In this document: positions 16,567-24,355 of the stretch, piece after piece
How the letters are laid out: each line of letters starts with the position of its first letter
How positions within the stretch are numbered: the stretch's first letter is position 1
Assembly: GCA_001464695.1 (NCBI GenBank)
Contig: LNDQ01000079.1
Coordinates: 62,001 to 126,000, forward strand
Direction: 5' to 3'
Origin: Betaproteobacteria bacterium Ga0077523
GTDB lineage: Bacteria > Pseudomonadota > Gammaproteobacteria > Burkholderiales > Ga0077523
Length of the DNA stretch: 64,000 bases
Notes under the pieces: model-generated
Told to the model about the DNA's origin: nothing
The model's database searches: none
What the model saw: the letters and a program-made list of their open reading frames with translations, nothing else
Translations under genes and position numbers: made by a program

Positions 16567-16803
16567 CAGGGCCGCCCCAGGAGGGCCGGCCCCCTTGGGA
16601 GGAAAGGCCGATGGGGATTCGGGGCGGTCGTCATCTCAGCCCGCGCCGGGCCGCCCCAAGAGGGCTGGCCCCCTTGGGGGGAGAGGCCGAAGGCCTTTCG
16701 GGGGGGCGTCACCTCAGTCCTCGCCGGGCCGCCCCAAGAGGGCTGGCCCCCTTTGGGGGGAGAGGCCGAAGGCCTTTCGGGGGGGGCGTCACCTCACCCC
16801 TCG
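16567..16803. repeat. Three tandem copies of a 78-base GC-rich repeat between flhB and flhA
   Basis: Units begin near 16567, 16647 and 16725. Each contains GGGCCGCCCCA, GGCTGGCCCCCTTGGGGGG and AGGCCGAAGGCCTTTCGGGG, i.e. nested palindromes, and ends with a CTCA. Units two and three are nearly identical; unit one has diverged. The flhB stop codon lies in the last CTCA. A related single copy is at 24845-24919 and a degenerate one at 56370-56431. The repeat splits an otherwise continuous operon. Confidence 0.85.
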
Positions 16804-17942
16804 TCCCGCTCGAGGGCCGGATCGAAACCCGGCGGCAACGCGATGTCGCCCGGCGCCACCGGCGCCGTGCCCCCGTAGATCGAATGGCGTTCGAGCTGGT
16901 ACACATAAGCCAGCACTTCGGCCACCGCGGTGTAGAGCGGCGCGGGAATCTCCTGGCCGAGCTCCGCATGCGCGTGCAGCGCCCGGGCAAGAGGCGGTAC
17001 GCGCACCACCGGGACGCTGTTCTCGCGGGCGATCTCGACGATGCGCTCGGCGAGCAGTTCCGAGCCCTTGGCCACGACGGCGGGCGCGCGCATCGCGGAC
17101 TCGGCGTAACGCAGCGCCACCGCGAAGTGCGTCGGGTTGGTGACGACCACGTCGGCCTTCGGTACCTCCGCCATCATGCGGCGGCGGGCAGCGTCGCGCT
17201 GCAGCTGGCGGATGCGCGCCTTGATCTGTGGGTCGCCTTCCTGCTCTTTCTGTTCCTGCCGGACTTCGTCCTTGGTCATGCGCAGCTGCCGCGCGTGATC
17301 CCAGATCTGGTATGGCACGTCGATCGCCACGATCAGCGACATGGCGCCCACCACGATGAGAAACGAGAACGCCAGCAGCCGCCCCAGGTGACCGAGGGCC
17401 GCCGTGGTCGGCTCGACGGCGAGGCCGAGCATCGGTTCGATCTGTGCGTACAGGACCCAAGCCGCCACGCCGCCCACCAGCACCGCCTTGGCGAGCGCCT
17501 TGCCGAGCTCAACCGCACCGTGGGCGGAGAACAGCCGGCCGAGGCCCGTGAGCGGATTCATCCGGCTGAAGTTGGGCACCAACGCCTCGGTGCTGAACAG
17601 CCAACCGCTCAGCACCAGCGGTGCCAGCAGGGCGACCAGCATCATCAGCAGCATGAAGGGTGCGAAGCCGGTGAGCACGCCGACGGCCGCGTCGAACAGA
17701 CGCGAGCTCATCGCATCGGTCCGGAATGCGGCCGCGCGATCCACGGTGAGCCCGAGAGTCATCATGGTCTCGAGACTCCCGATCAGCATGCGACCGAGGT
17801 AGTACATCCCGCCGCCCGCAGCCAGCAATACCGCGAAGGTGGCCCACTCGGGCGATCGGGGTACCTGTCCCTTGGCCCGCGCTTCCTCCAGTCGTCGAGG
17901 TGACGCTGGCTCTGTTTTCTCGAGATCGCTGTCTTCGGCCAT
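16794..17942 (-). CDS. flhB: Flagellar export switch protein FlhB
   Basis: Membrane protein that switches export specificity from hook to filament subunits by self-cleavage. Start MAEDSDLEKTEPASPRRLEE gives 382 residues; an open extension upstream is not FlhB-like. Four membrane helices lie at about 30-50, 85-115, 138-160 and 185-210. The cleavage motif NPTHFAVAL is intact at about residue 266 and is followed by the usual GSELLAERIVEIARENSVPV. The last residues and stop lie in a repeat unit (see 16567-16803), so the C-terminus may have been altered. Confidence 0.95.
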   Translation of the reverse strand: MAEDSDLEKTEPASPRRLEEARAKGQVPRSPEWATFAVLLAAGGGMYYLGRMLIGSLETMMTLGLTVDRAAAFRTDAMSSRLFDAAVGVLTGFAPFMLLMMLVALLAPLVLSGWLFSTEALVPNFSRMNPLTGLGRLFSAHGAVELGKALAKAVLVGGVAAWVLYAQIEPMLGLAVEPTTAALGHLGRLLAFSFLIVVGAMSLIVAIDVPYQIWDHARQLRMTKDEVRQEQKEQEGDPQIKARIRQLQRDAARRRMMAEVPKADVVVTNPTHFAVALRYAESAMRAPAVVAKGSELLAERIVEIARENSVPVVRVPPLARALHAHAELGQEIPAPLYTAVAEVLAYVYQLERHSIYGGTAPVAPGDIALPPGFDPALERDEG

Positions 17943-18039
17943 GCCTTCCTCGTGATGCGGCTGAGTGTAGCACGCACAATCCCGCCTGGTTTGTGAGAGC
18001 AAGCCCGCCGTCGCCCGAAACCACCTGCCCCAAGGAGCC

Positions 18040-18660
18040 ATGATGACTCGATCCGTCCAACTGGTTGCCGGTGCGATGTTCGCGCTGCTCGCCGAAGGCG
18101 CCGCGGCCCAGAGCGCCAAGATCGGCGACTTCGAGTACTACGCCGGCATCGGCGGTGGCTCGACCAAGATGCGCGGCTACTGCGAAGCGATCAATGCGAA
18201 CGCCGGTTTCGTCGGTTCGTGCGACGAGACCACCGCCGGATTCAAGGCTTTCGCCGGGTGGAAGTTGCATCGCAATTTCGGCCTGGAAGCGGGTGTGGCG
18301 AATTTCGGCGACGCACGCGCGGACGGCACCCTGAACGGCACGCCGGTGATCGGCCGCTGGCAGGGGTATGGCGTCGACCTGAGCGCAATCGGGTTCCTGC
18401 CGCTCGGGCAACATTTCGAGTTGTTCGCGAAGGGTGGGGTTGCCTTCTGGGACATCAAGTCGACCACCCTCAACACGGCAAGCGGCAGCATCAACGACCG
18501 CGGCTTCAGCGGCGTGCTCGGCGCCGGTGGCACCTGGTGGCTGATGCCGCAGGTGGGTCTGCGCCTGCAGTACGAGCGCTTCCAGAACGTCGGAGACGAG
18601 AGTGTCCAGGTGCGCGCCAACGTGGACTTCATCTCGCTCAACGTGGTCGGGCGCTTCTGA
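18040..18660 (+). CDS. Outer-membrane beta-barrel protein (OmpA-barrel-like)
   Basis: 206 residues with a signal peptide (MMTRSVQLVAGAMFALLAEG, cleavage near AAA-Q) and alternating strand pattern: YYAGIGGGSTKM, FKAFAGWKLHRNFGLEAGVA, YGVDLSAIGFLPL, ELFAKGGVAFWDI, GGTWWLMPQVGLRLQYERF. The last strand ends in Phe (VVGRF), as in outer-membrane barrels. Two cysteines (YCEAIN, GSCDE) could pair in a loop. AAGGAGC precedes the start. Resembles OmpA-like transmembrane/surface-antigen barrels; specific role unknown. Confidence 0.75.
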   Translation: MMTRSVQLVAGAMFALLAEGAAAQSAKIGDFEYYAGIGGGSTKMRGYCEAINANAGFVGSCDETTAGFKAFAGWKLHRNFGLEAGVANFGDARADGTLNGTPVIGRWQGYGVDLSAIGFLPLGQHFELFAKGGVAFWDIKSTTLNTASGSINDRGFSGVLGAGGTWWLMPQVGLRLQYERFQNVGDESVQVRANVDFISLNVVGRF

Positions 18661-18727
18661 CGACTGCGCACCGTCGGTCAACGGCGACAGCCCGGAGGGC
18701 GTTTCCGGCTCATTGACCATTTGTTCG

Positions 18728-18752
18728 AATCAGAACTAACATTGTTCTGATT
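18728..18752. promoter_or_regulatory. Palindromic operator before the MarR gene
   Basis: AATCAGAAC-N7-GTTCTGATT is a perfect nine-base inverted repeat. It overlaps TTCGAATCAGAA and TTCTGATTAGAA, two copies of a similar half-site pair. The site ends 20 bases before the MarR GTG, so autoregulation is likely. Confidence 0.7.
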
Positions 18753-18772
18753 AGAACATTCCAAGGGCCATC

Positions 18773-19282
18773 GTGGCGGAAACGTTCTTGCGGACGCTAC
18801 GCAGTCTCACGACCTGCTATCAGGCATTCGCGGCCTACTCGGCCGCGCATGTGCGGCAGCTCGGCCTGACGCCGCCGCAATTCGACGTGCTGGCGACCCT
18901 CGGCAACACCGACGGCATGTCGTGCCGCGAACTGGGCGAGCGCACCCTCATCACCAAGGGCACCCTGACGGGCGTGCTCGACCGGCTCGAAGCGCGCCGC
19001 CTGCTCCGCCGCACCCCGAGCGAGCAGGACCGGCGCAGCGTGTTCGTGCAGCTCACGCCGGCCGGCGAAGCGCTGTTCGCCAAAGTCTTCCCGCGGCACC
19101 TCACCCATTTGCGGCCGGCGTTCGCAGAATTGAACGCTCGCGAGCTGGAGGCACTCGAAGCGTTGCTCGGCCGCCTGACCCGGCGGTTCGTGGCCGACGC
19201 GGGTGATGCCGCGGAAGCCCCGAGCCCCAAGGGCCGCATGATCGCCGCATCCCATCGCACCGCCACCAGAAGCACCCGATGA
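18773..19282 (+). CDS. MarR family transcriptional regulator
   Basis: 169 residues with the MarR winged helix: LTPPQFDVLATLGNTDGMSC, ELGERTLITKGTLTGVLDRL as the recognition helix, and TPSEQDRRSVFVQLTPAGEA as the wing. The start is GTG. The C-terminal 20 residues are Ser/Arg/Thr-rich and overlap the start of the cytochrome b561 gene by four bases, so the regulator and cytochrome are translationally linked. A palindrome (18728-18752) overlaps its promoter region. It may control the b561-YceI genes. Confidence 0.88.
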   Translation: MAETFLRTLRSLTTCYQAFAAYSAAHVRQLGLTPPQFDVLATLGNTDGMSCRELGERTLITKGTLTGVLDRLEARRLLRRTPSEQDRRSVFVQLTPAGEALFAKVFPRHLTHLRPAFAELNARELEALEALLGRLTRRFVADAGDAAEAPSPKGRMIAASHRTATRSTR

Positions 19283-19989
19283 CCCGTTACACCAAAGTCG
19301 CTGCTGCACTGCACTGGCTGATTGCCGTCGCGATCCTGGCGAACTTCGTCTTCGGCACCTGGATGGTGGATCTCGACCTGAGCCCGGCCAAGCTGCGCTA
19401 CTACTCGTATCACAAGTGGCTCGGCGTCAGCGTCTTCCTGCTGGTGCTGCTGCGCATCGCCTGGCGGATCAGCCACCGGCCGCCGGTGCTTCCGGCGCAC
19501 ATGCCGACATGGGAGCGCGTCGCAGCCGGTGTCTCGCACTTCGCGCTGTACGGCCTCACCCTCGCGGTCCCGCTCTCCGGTTGGTTGTTCAGTTCGGCCA
19601 AGGGCTTCAAGACGGTCTACTTCGCGGTCATCCCGATTCCGGATCTCCTCGCCAAGAATCCGCCGCTCGCGGACACGCTGAAGCTGTGGCATCTGTCGCT
19701 CAACTACGTCATGGCGCTGCTCGTCCTGCTGCACGTGGCCGCCGCCCTCAAGCATCACTTCATGGACCGCGACGACGTGCTCGTCCGCATGTGGCCGTTC
19801 GGCCGGTCCGGTTCACCCTCCTCGCCCTCGTCGCCCTGCCTGTCGGCGCCGCACCGCTCGCCGTGGACCTGGCCAGAAGCGAGATCACGTTCCAGTCGAA
19901 GCAGATGGGCGTGCCGGTGGACGGCAAGGTGCGCAAGTTCGACATGCAGCTCGATTTCGACGCCAAGAAGCCGGAGGCCGGCAGCGTGA
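19279..19989 (+). CDS. Cytochrome b561 family protein; 3' end runs out of family into the next gene
   Basis: Four-helix membrane cytochrome with two b haems, moving electrons at the inner membrane. Helices lie at about 8-28, 45-65, 85-105 and 140-160. Haem-ligand histidines fit ALHWLIA, YHKWLGVS, SHFALYG and LHVAAALKHH. The family part ends near residue 175 (HHFMDRDDVLVRMWPFG). After that the frame continues about 60 residues of Ser/Arg/Pro-rich sequence that is plainly the YceI gene read out of frame, stopping at 19989. A lost stop or frameshift is likely. Confidence 0.8.
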   Translation: MTRYTKVAAALHWLIAVAILANFVFGTWMVDLDLSPAKLRYYSYHKWLGVSVFLLVLLRIAWRISHRPPVLPAHMPTWERVAAGVSHFALYGLTLAVPLSGWLFSSAKGFKTVYFAVIPIPDLLAKNPPLADTLKLWHLSLNYVMALLVLLHVAAALKHHFMDRDDVLVRMWPFGRSGSPSSPSSPCLSAPHRSPWTWPEARSRSSRSRWACRWTARCASSTCSSISTPRSRRPAA

Positions 19990-20351
19990 AGATCGAGCTC
20001 GACTCCGCATCCATCGACGCCGGCAGCGACGAAGCCAACGCGGAGATCGTGAAGCGCGGCTGGATGGACGCCGCCAAATTCCCGAAGGTGACGTTCGTGT
20101 CGTCTTCGGTGAAGACGCTCGCGGGCGGCCGCTTCGAGGTGACCGGCAAGATGAGCATCAAGGGCATCACGCGCGACCTCACCGCCCCGTTCACCGTGAA
20201 GGCCCAGGGCAGCGCTCAGCTGTTCGAGGGTGCCTTCGTGCTGAAACGGCTCGAGTTCAAGATCGGCGAAGGGCCGTGGTCCGACACCGAGACCGTGGCA
20301 GACGAGGTGCAGATCCGTTTCAAGGTGCTGGCCAATCCGGCGCCGAAGTGA
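19791..20351 (+). CDS. YceI family periplasmic lipid-binding protein (copy 1)
   Basis: 186 residues from a GTG at 19791, which gives a signal peptide (AVRPVRFTLLALVALPVGAA). No ATG is available nearby. YceI lipocalin-like barrel: ARSEITFQSKQMGVPVDGKV, then ASIDAGSDEANAEI, AKFPKVTFVSSSVK, MSIKGITRDLTAPF and EVQIRFKVLA. YceI proteins bind isoprenoids in the periplasm and often accompany cytochrome b561, as here. The gene overlaps the reading frame of the cytochrome by 199 bases, which is abnormal and points to a frameshift at the junction. Confidence 0.85.
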   Translation: MAVRPVRFTLLALVALPVGAAPLAVDLARSEITFQSKQMGVPVDGKVRKFDMQLDFDAKKPEAGSVKIELDSASIDAGSDEANAEIVKRGWMDAAKFPKVTFVSSSVKTLAGGRFEVTGKMSIKGITRDLTAPFTVKAQGSAQLFEGAFVLKRLEFKIGEGPWSDTETVADEVQIRFKVLANPAPK

Positions 20352-20382
20352 ACCAGAAGACAACCGGAGGAAACCAACCGTG

Positions 20383-20943
20383 ATGAGAATGCTCGCGCTG
20401 TTCGCCACGCTGTGTGCCGCACCCGCTCTCGCCGCCCCCGAGAGTTTCACTCTGGATTCGCGCCACACCTTTCCCACCTTCCAGGTGAATCACCTCGGCG
20501 TGTCGATGCAGTTCGGCCGCTTCAACAAGACCACCGGCAAGATCGTGGTGGATCGCGAGGCGCGCACCGGATCGATCGACATCGCGATCGACCCCGCCTC
20601 CATCGACATGGGCATCGACAAGTGGGACGAAGCCATGCGCGGCGAGGATTGGTTCAACGTCGAGAAGTTTCCCGCGATGGGCTTCAAGTCGCAGAAACTC
20701 ACCTTCGACGGCGACAAGGTGACCGGCGCGGAAGGCGAGTTCACGCTGCTCGGCGTTGCCCGCCCCGTAACCGTGAAGCTCGCGGGCTTCAACTGCATTG
20801 CCCACCCGCTCAACAAGAAGACCGTATGCGGCGGCACCGCCACGGCCACCCTCAAGCGTTCGGAATTCGGTCTGACCAAGGGACTGCCCGGCATCGGTGA
20901 TGAAGTCCAGATCACCGTGCCGGTGGAGTCCTTCAAGGACTGA
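20383..20943 (+). CDS. YceI family periplasmic protein (copy 2)
   Basis: An intact YceI protein of 186 residues with signal peptide MRMLALFATLCAAPALA. A GTG directly before the ATG is an alternative start that adds one residue. The family pattern is complete: SRHTFPTFQVNHLGVSMQFG, TGKIVVDREARTGSID, EDWFNVEKFPAMGFKSQ and TLLGVARPVTVKL. Two cysteines (NCIAHP and VCGGTA) are shared with copy 3, suggesting a disulfide. GGAGG lies 9-12 bases upstream. Second of three tandem YceI genes. Confidence 0.92.
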   Translation: MRMLALFATLCAAPALAAPESFTLDSRHTFPTFQVNHLGVSMQFGRFNKTTGKIVVDREARTGSIDIAIDPASIDMGIDKWDEAMRGEDWFNVEKFPAMGFKSQKLTFDGDKVTGAEGEFTLLGVARPVTVKLAGFNCIAHPLNKKTVCGGTATATLKRSEFGLTKGLPGIGDEVQITVPVESFKD

Positions 20944-21009
20944 CCGCATCCGGCACTCGTTCATGCGATCGCGATGCGACCGCACCATCCCTCAAGGAGC
21001 CTACCCATC

Positions 21010-21535
21010 ATGAAGCGTTCTCTCGTCGCAATGCTGTTGTCCTCGTCCCTCGCCCTGCCCGCGTTCGCGGCCGATTCGTACACGGCCGACCCGTCGCACA
21101 CGTATCCGAATTTCGAGATCAGCCATCTCGGCTTCTCCGCTCGATACCGCTGCGAAATCCGGGACGGTCGACATCACCATCGACACCGCCTCGCTGCATA
21201 CCGGCTGGCAGAAGCGCGACGATCACCTGAAGAGCGAGGAATTCTTCAACGTCGCGAAGTTTCCGACCATGACCTACAAGTCGAGCAAGTTGAAGTTCGA
21301 CGGTGACAAGCTGACTGGCGTGGATGGCGAACTCACCCTGCTCGGCGTGACCAAGCCGGTCAATCTGACGGTGAGCGACTTCAAGTGCGGCGCACACCCG
21401 ATCAACAAGAAGGCAATGTGCGGTGCCAACGCTTCGGCGACCATCAAGCGCACCGAGTTCGGTCTGTCGGCCTACGTGCCGGCGATCTCGGATGAGGTCA
21501 AGCTCGAGATCCAGATCGAGGCCGTGAAGGACTGA
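21010..21535 (+). pseudogene. YceI family gene (copy 3), broken by a deletion and frameshift
   Basis: Begins as a normal YceI precursor (MKRSLVAMLLSSSLALPAFA, then HTYPNFEISHLGFSA) with an AAGGAGC ribosome site. At about 21140 the family sequence jumps to another frame, resuming DTAAKSGTVDITIDTASLHT through to EIQIEAVKD and the stop at 21535. Compared with copy 2, about 15 residues (the QFGRFNKTTGKI part) are missing at the joint. So a deletion of about 45-50 bases not divisible by three inactivated the gene. The rest is well preserved, suggesting a recent event or an assembly error. Confidence 0.8.
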
Positions 21536-21678
21536 CTGTGCTTGGCCGTTAGGCCATCGACCTCCGGGCGATGGGTGGCCGGCGAGGGCCGGGCGGAAGG
21601 TTCGGCAAGGCCCCTCCGGAACGGGGCGCCACGACTGAGGTCATACTGGCGTCCCGCCCTCCCATCCACGAGGCCGCC

Positions 21679-22224
21679 ATGTCGACCATTACTTCCAAGC
21701 TGTTTCTCACCTGTCTGATTCTGCTGTCATTTCCGGCGGCGGCGCAGGTGCACAAATGGGTCGACGACAAGGGGCGGGTGCACTATGGCGACCAGGCCCC
21801 GAGCGGTCGGGCCAGCGAGACGCTGGCCATCCCGACGCGCAGCGCCGAGTTTCCGGCCACCGACGGCAGCTGCCAGAGCCTGCGCTGCCAATATGAGCGC
21901 ATGCGCGCCGATCGGCTGCGCGAGGACGAAGATCGCCGCCGGGAGATCATCGCCGGCTACGACATGCAGCAGCGCAGCGCGCAATCCTGGAACGACCTGC
22001 ACGCGACCCTGGCCCAGCGCGACCGCATCCGCCAGTCCGAATGGGATGCGTTCCGTTTCGGCCCCACGCCGATGGATGTGCGCCTGCAGCGCGACCGGGT
22101 CTTCTCGCGCGCCCCGACCTTCGGCGGCGGAGTGATCGTGTCGCGGCCTGCCTTCGGCGGCAATCGGCAGCACAGTCCGGCCGCATCCGCCGGCAGCCGG
22201 CTGAATCTCGGCAACAGGCGCTGA
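21679..22224 (+). CDS. DUF4124 domain protein (copy 1)
   Basis: 181-residue secreted protein. Signal peptide MSTITSKLFLTCLILLSFPA ends near AAA-Q, followed at once by the DUF4124 motif VHKWVDDKGRVHYGDQAP. A Cys pair (SCQSLRCQYERMR) is shared with the two next genes. The C-terminal half is Arg-rich and low in known features. Function of DUF4124 is unknown; it is frequent in beta- and gammaproteobacteria. The 143 bases before it hold no gene. Confidence 0.8.
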   Translation: MSTITSKLFLTCLILLSFPAAAQVHKWVDDKGRVHYGDQAPSGRASETLAIPTRSAEFPATDGSCQSLRCQYERMRADRLREDEDRRREIIAGYDMQQRSAQSWNDLHATLAQRDRIRQSEWDAFRFGPTPMDVRLQRDRVFSRAPTFGGGVIVSRPAFGGNRQHSPAASAGSRLNLGNRR

Positions 22225-22252
22225 CCGCCGGGTTCGCGCGGGCACCACTGCC

Positions 22253-22762
22253 ATGCGCACGTTGGCCCTCTTGGTCGTAGCACTCGGATGCGCCATGGCA
22301 CCGGCATCCGCGCAGGTCTACAAATGGGTGGATGAGCGCGGGGTGACACACTATTCCGAACGCCCCCCGGTCAATGCCAAGGCGAAGCCGACCCGGAAGC
22401 TCGACATCACCCTGCGTGGCAACGACCTGCCGGCAGCCGAACAGGAATGCAGCACCATCCGCTGCCAGTACGAACGGCTGCGCCGCGACCGGCTGCTGCG
22501 CGAGGCCGACCAGCGGGAAGAGGAAGAATCGCGCGCCCGCGTCGCGGCCGTCACGCCCACACCGGCGGTGCCGCCCGGTACCGCGGGCGGCGGCGTGATC
22601 GGCGATGTCTACGCGCCGATCTACGCTCGGCCGGTTGCGGGTGTGCGCCCGTTGCCCGTACCGATGCCGTTGCCTTTGCCAACGCCGCACCCGCTACTGC
22701 CAGCACCGGCTGCAGAACCGAGCGTGTCCATCGGGCGCGGCTCCAGCGGCATCGGGCGATGA
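22253..22762 (+). CDS. DUF4124 domain protein (copy 2)
   Basis: 169 residues; signal peptide MRTLALLVVALGCAMAPASA, then DUF4124 (VYKWVDERGVTHYSERPP). The Cys-pair segment EQECSTIRCQYERLRRDRLL is followed by a proline-rich C-terminus (VPMPLPLPTPHPLLPAPA) that probably spans the periplasm or lies extended. Starts 28 bases after copy 1 and its stop overlaps the start of copy 3 (ATGA), so the three form one transcription unit. Confidence 0.8.
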   Translation: MRTLALLVVALGCAMAPASAQVYKWVDERGVTHYSERPPVNAKAKPTRKLDITLRGNDLPAAEQECSTIRCQYERLRRDRLLREADQREEEESRARVAAVTPTPAVPPGTAGGGVIGDVYAPIYARPVAGVRPLPVPMPLPLPTPHPLLPAPAAEPSVSIGRGSSGIGR

Positions 22763-23298
22763 AACCGCGCGGGGTGTTTGCGGCTTTCGCTCTGTGGGGC
22801 GTGGTTTGCGCGATCACCGCAACCGCTGGCGAACCGCAGGTGTACAAATGGAAGGATGCGAACGGTGTCACGCACTACGGCGAGCGGCCGCCGGAAGGTC
22901 GCCCGTCCCGTGCCGTCGAAGTGGGCCGCGAGCCCGGCACCGCGCGCGACAGCACCGCTGGCGACTGCGCATCAATCCGATGCCAATACGAGCGTCTGCG
23001 CAACGATCGCATGGTGGAGGAAGCCGAACGTCGCGCCGAACGGGAGTCCACTGCCAAGCGCGCGGCGCAGCAACCGGCTGCGCGCGGCATGACCTTCGAC
23101 GTGTACGCACGCATCGATCGCGGCATGACCGAGGGTGAGGTGATGCTGCGTGCCGGTCCGCCCGACTACGAGGCGACCGACGCCTATCGGATCGGCAAGA
23201 CGTGGTTCTACTATCCGACGTCGAGCGACCCGTTCACGACCATGATCACCCTGCGCAGTGGGCGGGTCTTCGAACTGGATCGCGTGCGGAAATTCTAG
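22759..23298 (+). CDS. DUF4124 domain protein (copy 3) with a BamE/SmpA-like C-terminus
   Basis: 179 residues; signal peptide (MKPRGVFAAFALWGVVCAIT) and DUF4124 (VYKWKDANGVTHYGERPP), then the same Cys pair (DCASIRCQYERLRNDRM). Unlike its neighbours it ends in RIDRGMTEGEVMLRAGPPDY followed by IGKTWFYYPT, a pattern like the SmpA/BamE small-lipoprotein fold. That domain usually mediates protein contacts in the outer membrane. Similarity is by eye only. Confidence 0.75.
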   Translation: MKPRGVFAAFALWGVVCAITATAGEPQVYKWKDANGVTHYGERPPEGRPSRAVEVGREPGTARDSTAGDCASIRCQYERLRNDRMVEEAERRAERESTAKRAAQQPAARGMTFDVYARIDRGMTEGEVMLRAGPPDYEATDAYRIGKTWFYYPTSSDPFTTMITLRSGRVFELDRVRKF

Positions 23299-23309
23299 GG
23301 CTGCCTGCC

Positions 23310-23440
23310 CCCACCCCAGCCCTCCCCCGACAAAGTCGGGGGAGGGAACCGTAGCTCCTTCCCCCAACTTTGTTGGGGGAAGGCGGGGGATGGGGGCAGC
23401 GAAGCGCCCAACTTCGTTGGGGGAAGGTTGGGATGGGGGC
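23310..23440. repeat. Palindromic repeats of the CCTTCCCCCAAC family
   Basis: Two full hairpins, CCTCCCCCGAC/GTCGGGGGAGG and CCTTCCCCCAAC/GTTGGGGGAAGG, and one half copy with GGGGGAAGGTTGGGATGGG. They fill the gap between the converging DUF4124 and Rieske genes and could terminate both. Relatives occur at 45725-45848 and inside aceE (55815-55857). Confidence 0.85.
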
Positions 23441-23446
23441 AACGAA

Positions 23447-23767
23447 CTAATCCCAGCGATCGTCCCGCACCAGCACGTTGCCGTCGTCGAGCTTCACCGG
23501 AAAAGCCGCCGTAGGCTCGTAGGCAGGCGCCGTCAGCGCCTCGCCCGTGCGAATGCAGAACCGCGCCCCGTGGCGCGGGCAGATCACCTGATCGCCCTCC
23601 ACGCCGCCACCCGACAGCACGCCGCCGTCGTGCGTGCAGACGTCCTCGATGGCGTAGAAGGAACCGTCGAGATTGAAGACCAGGATGCTTGTCCCGTCTG
23701 CATCCACCACCCGATGTTCGCCGGGCGCAAAGTCTTCGGCGCGCCCGACCAGCACCCAGTCGCTCAA
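23447..23767 (-). CDS. Rieske [2Fe-2S] ferredoxin (non-haem dioxygenase ferredoxin type)
   Basis: 106-residue small Rieske protein carrying one [2Fe-2S] cluster. Ligands are CTHDGG (Cys/His) and CPRHGARF (Cys/His), spaced as in biphenyl-dioxygenase-type ferredoxins. The start is a TTG overlapping the stop of the Nfu gene (TTGA); earlier in-frame starts would read through Nfu. No oxygenase subunits lie nearby. As the last gene of the SUF operon it may carry electrons for assembly or be a cluster recipient; this is inference. Confidence 0.88.
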   Translation of the reverse strand: MSDWVLVGRAEDFAPGEHRVVDADGTSILVFNLDGSFYAIEDVCTHDGGVLSGGGVEGDQVICPRHGARFCIRTGEALTAPAYEPTAAFPVKLDDGNVLVRDDRWD

Positions 23768-24330
23768 ACGGGCACCACCTCCAAGGTGGGATCCACCTGG
23801 TGCACGAGACTTTCGATCCCGGACAAGGTACCGGAGAGCGAACTCGGGCAACTCCCGCACGCGCCCTGGTAGTGGACGCGCAGCTCGTTACCCTCGAGGC
23901 CGACGATGTAGAGGTCACCGCCATCGCCCTGAAGATAGGGCCGGACGCGCTCGTCCAGCAAGTCGCTGATCGCCCGCAGCTTGTCGCGGTCCGCGTCGGA
24001 CAGATTGGGATCGTCCAGCAATGCGGCGCCGGCGCTGCCGTAGCTCGCCGACTGCTCCTCGGCGGCGGCCGCTTCGCGAATCGGCACCGCCACCTTCTTC
24101 AGCAACGCCGACCAGTCGGCCTCGCCATCCTGGGTCACGGTGAGCCAGTGATCGACGTAGAACACGTTGGTCACGTGCTCATGCTCGAAGATCGCAGCCG
24201 CCAGCGGATCGTCCTTTGCGTCCTCGGCCGAGTCGTACGAATGCGCGACACCCCAGGTGAGCGGCTCCTTGAGGATGAACTTCATCGCGTTCGGATTCGG
24301 CGTGCGTTCGACTTCGGCGATCTTGGGCAT
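23764..24330 (-). CDS. Nfu-type iron-sulfur carrier protein (NifU C-terminal domain)
   Basis: 188 residues with an N-terminal Nfu_N domain (ERTPNPNAMKFILKEPLTWG) and a C-terminal NifU-like domain. The latter has the CGSC motif in VHYQGACGSCPSSLSGTLSG, which binds a [4Fe-4S] cluster for delivery to target proteins. QGDGGDLYIVGLEGNELRV is the typical lead-in. Part of the SUF operon: 25 bases after sufU and overlapping the Rieske gene by four bases. Confidence 0.92.
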   Translation of the reverse strand: MPKIAEVERTPNPNAMKFILKEPLTWGVAHSYDSAEDAKDDPLAAAIFEHEHVTNVFYVDHWLTVTQDGEADWSALLKKVAVPIREAAAAEEQSASYGSAGAALLDDPNLSDADRDKLRAISDLLDERVRPYLQGDGGDLYIVGLEGNELRVHYQGACGSCPSSLSGTLSGIESLVHQVDPTLEVVPV

Positions 24331-24355
24331 TGGATAGAGCTAAGAGGAAATCGGC

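Noticed and set aside
16567-16803. CRISPR array from regular 78-base units
   Set aside because: Only three units, contiguous with no unique spacers, internally palindromic, and no cas genes.
15639-17903. Long open frame on the plus strand over flhA-flhB
   Set aside because: His/Arg/Asp-rich antisense reading of membrane-protein genes; flhA and flhB are unambiguous on the other strand.
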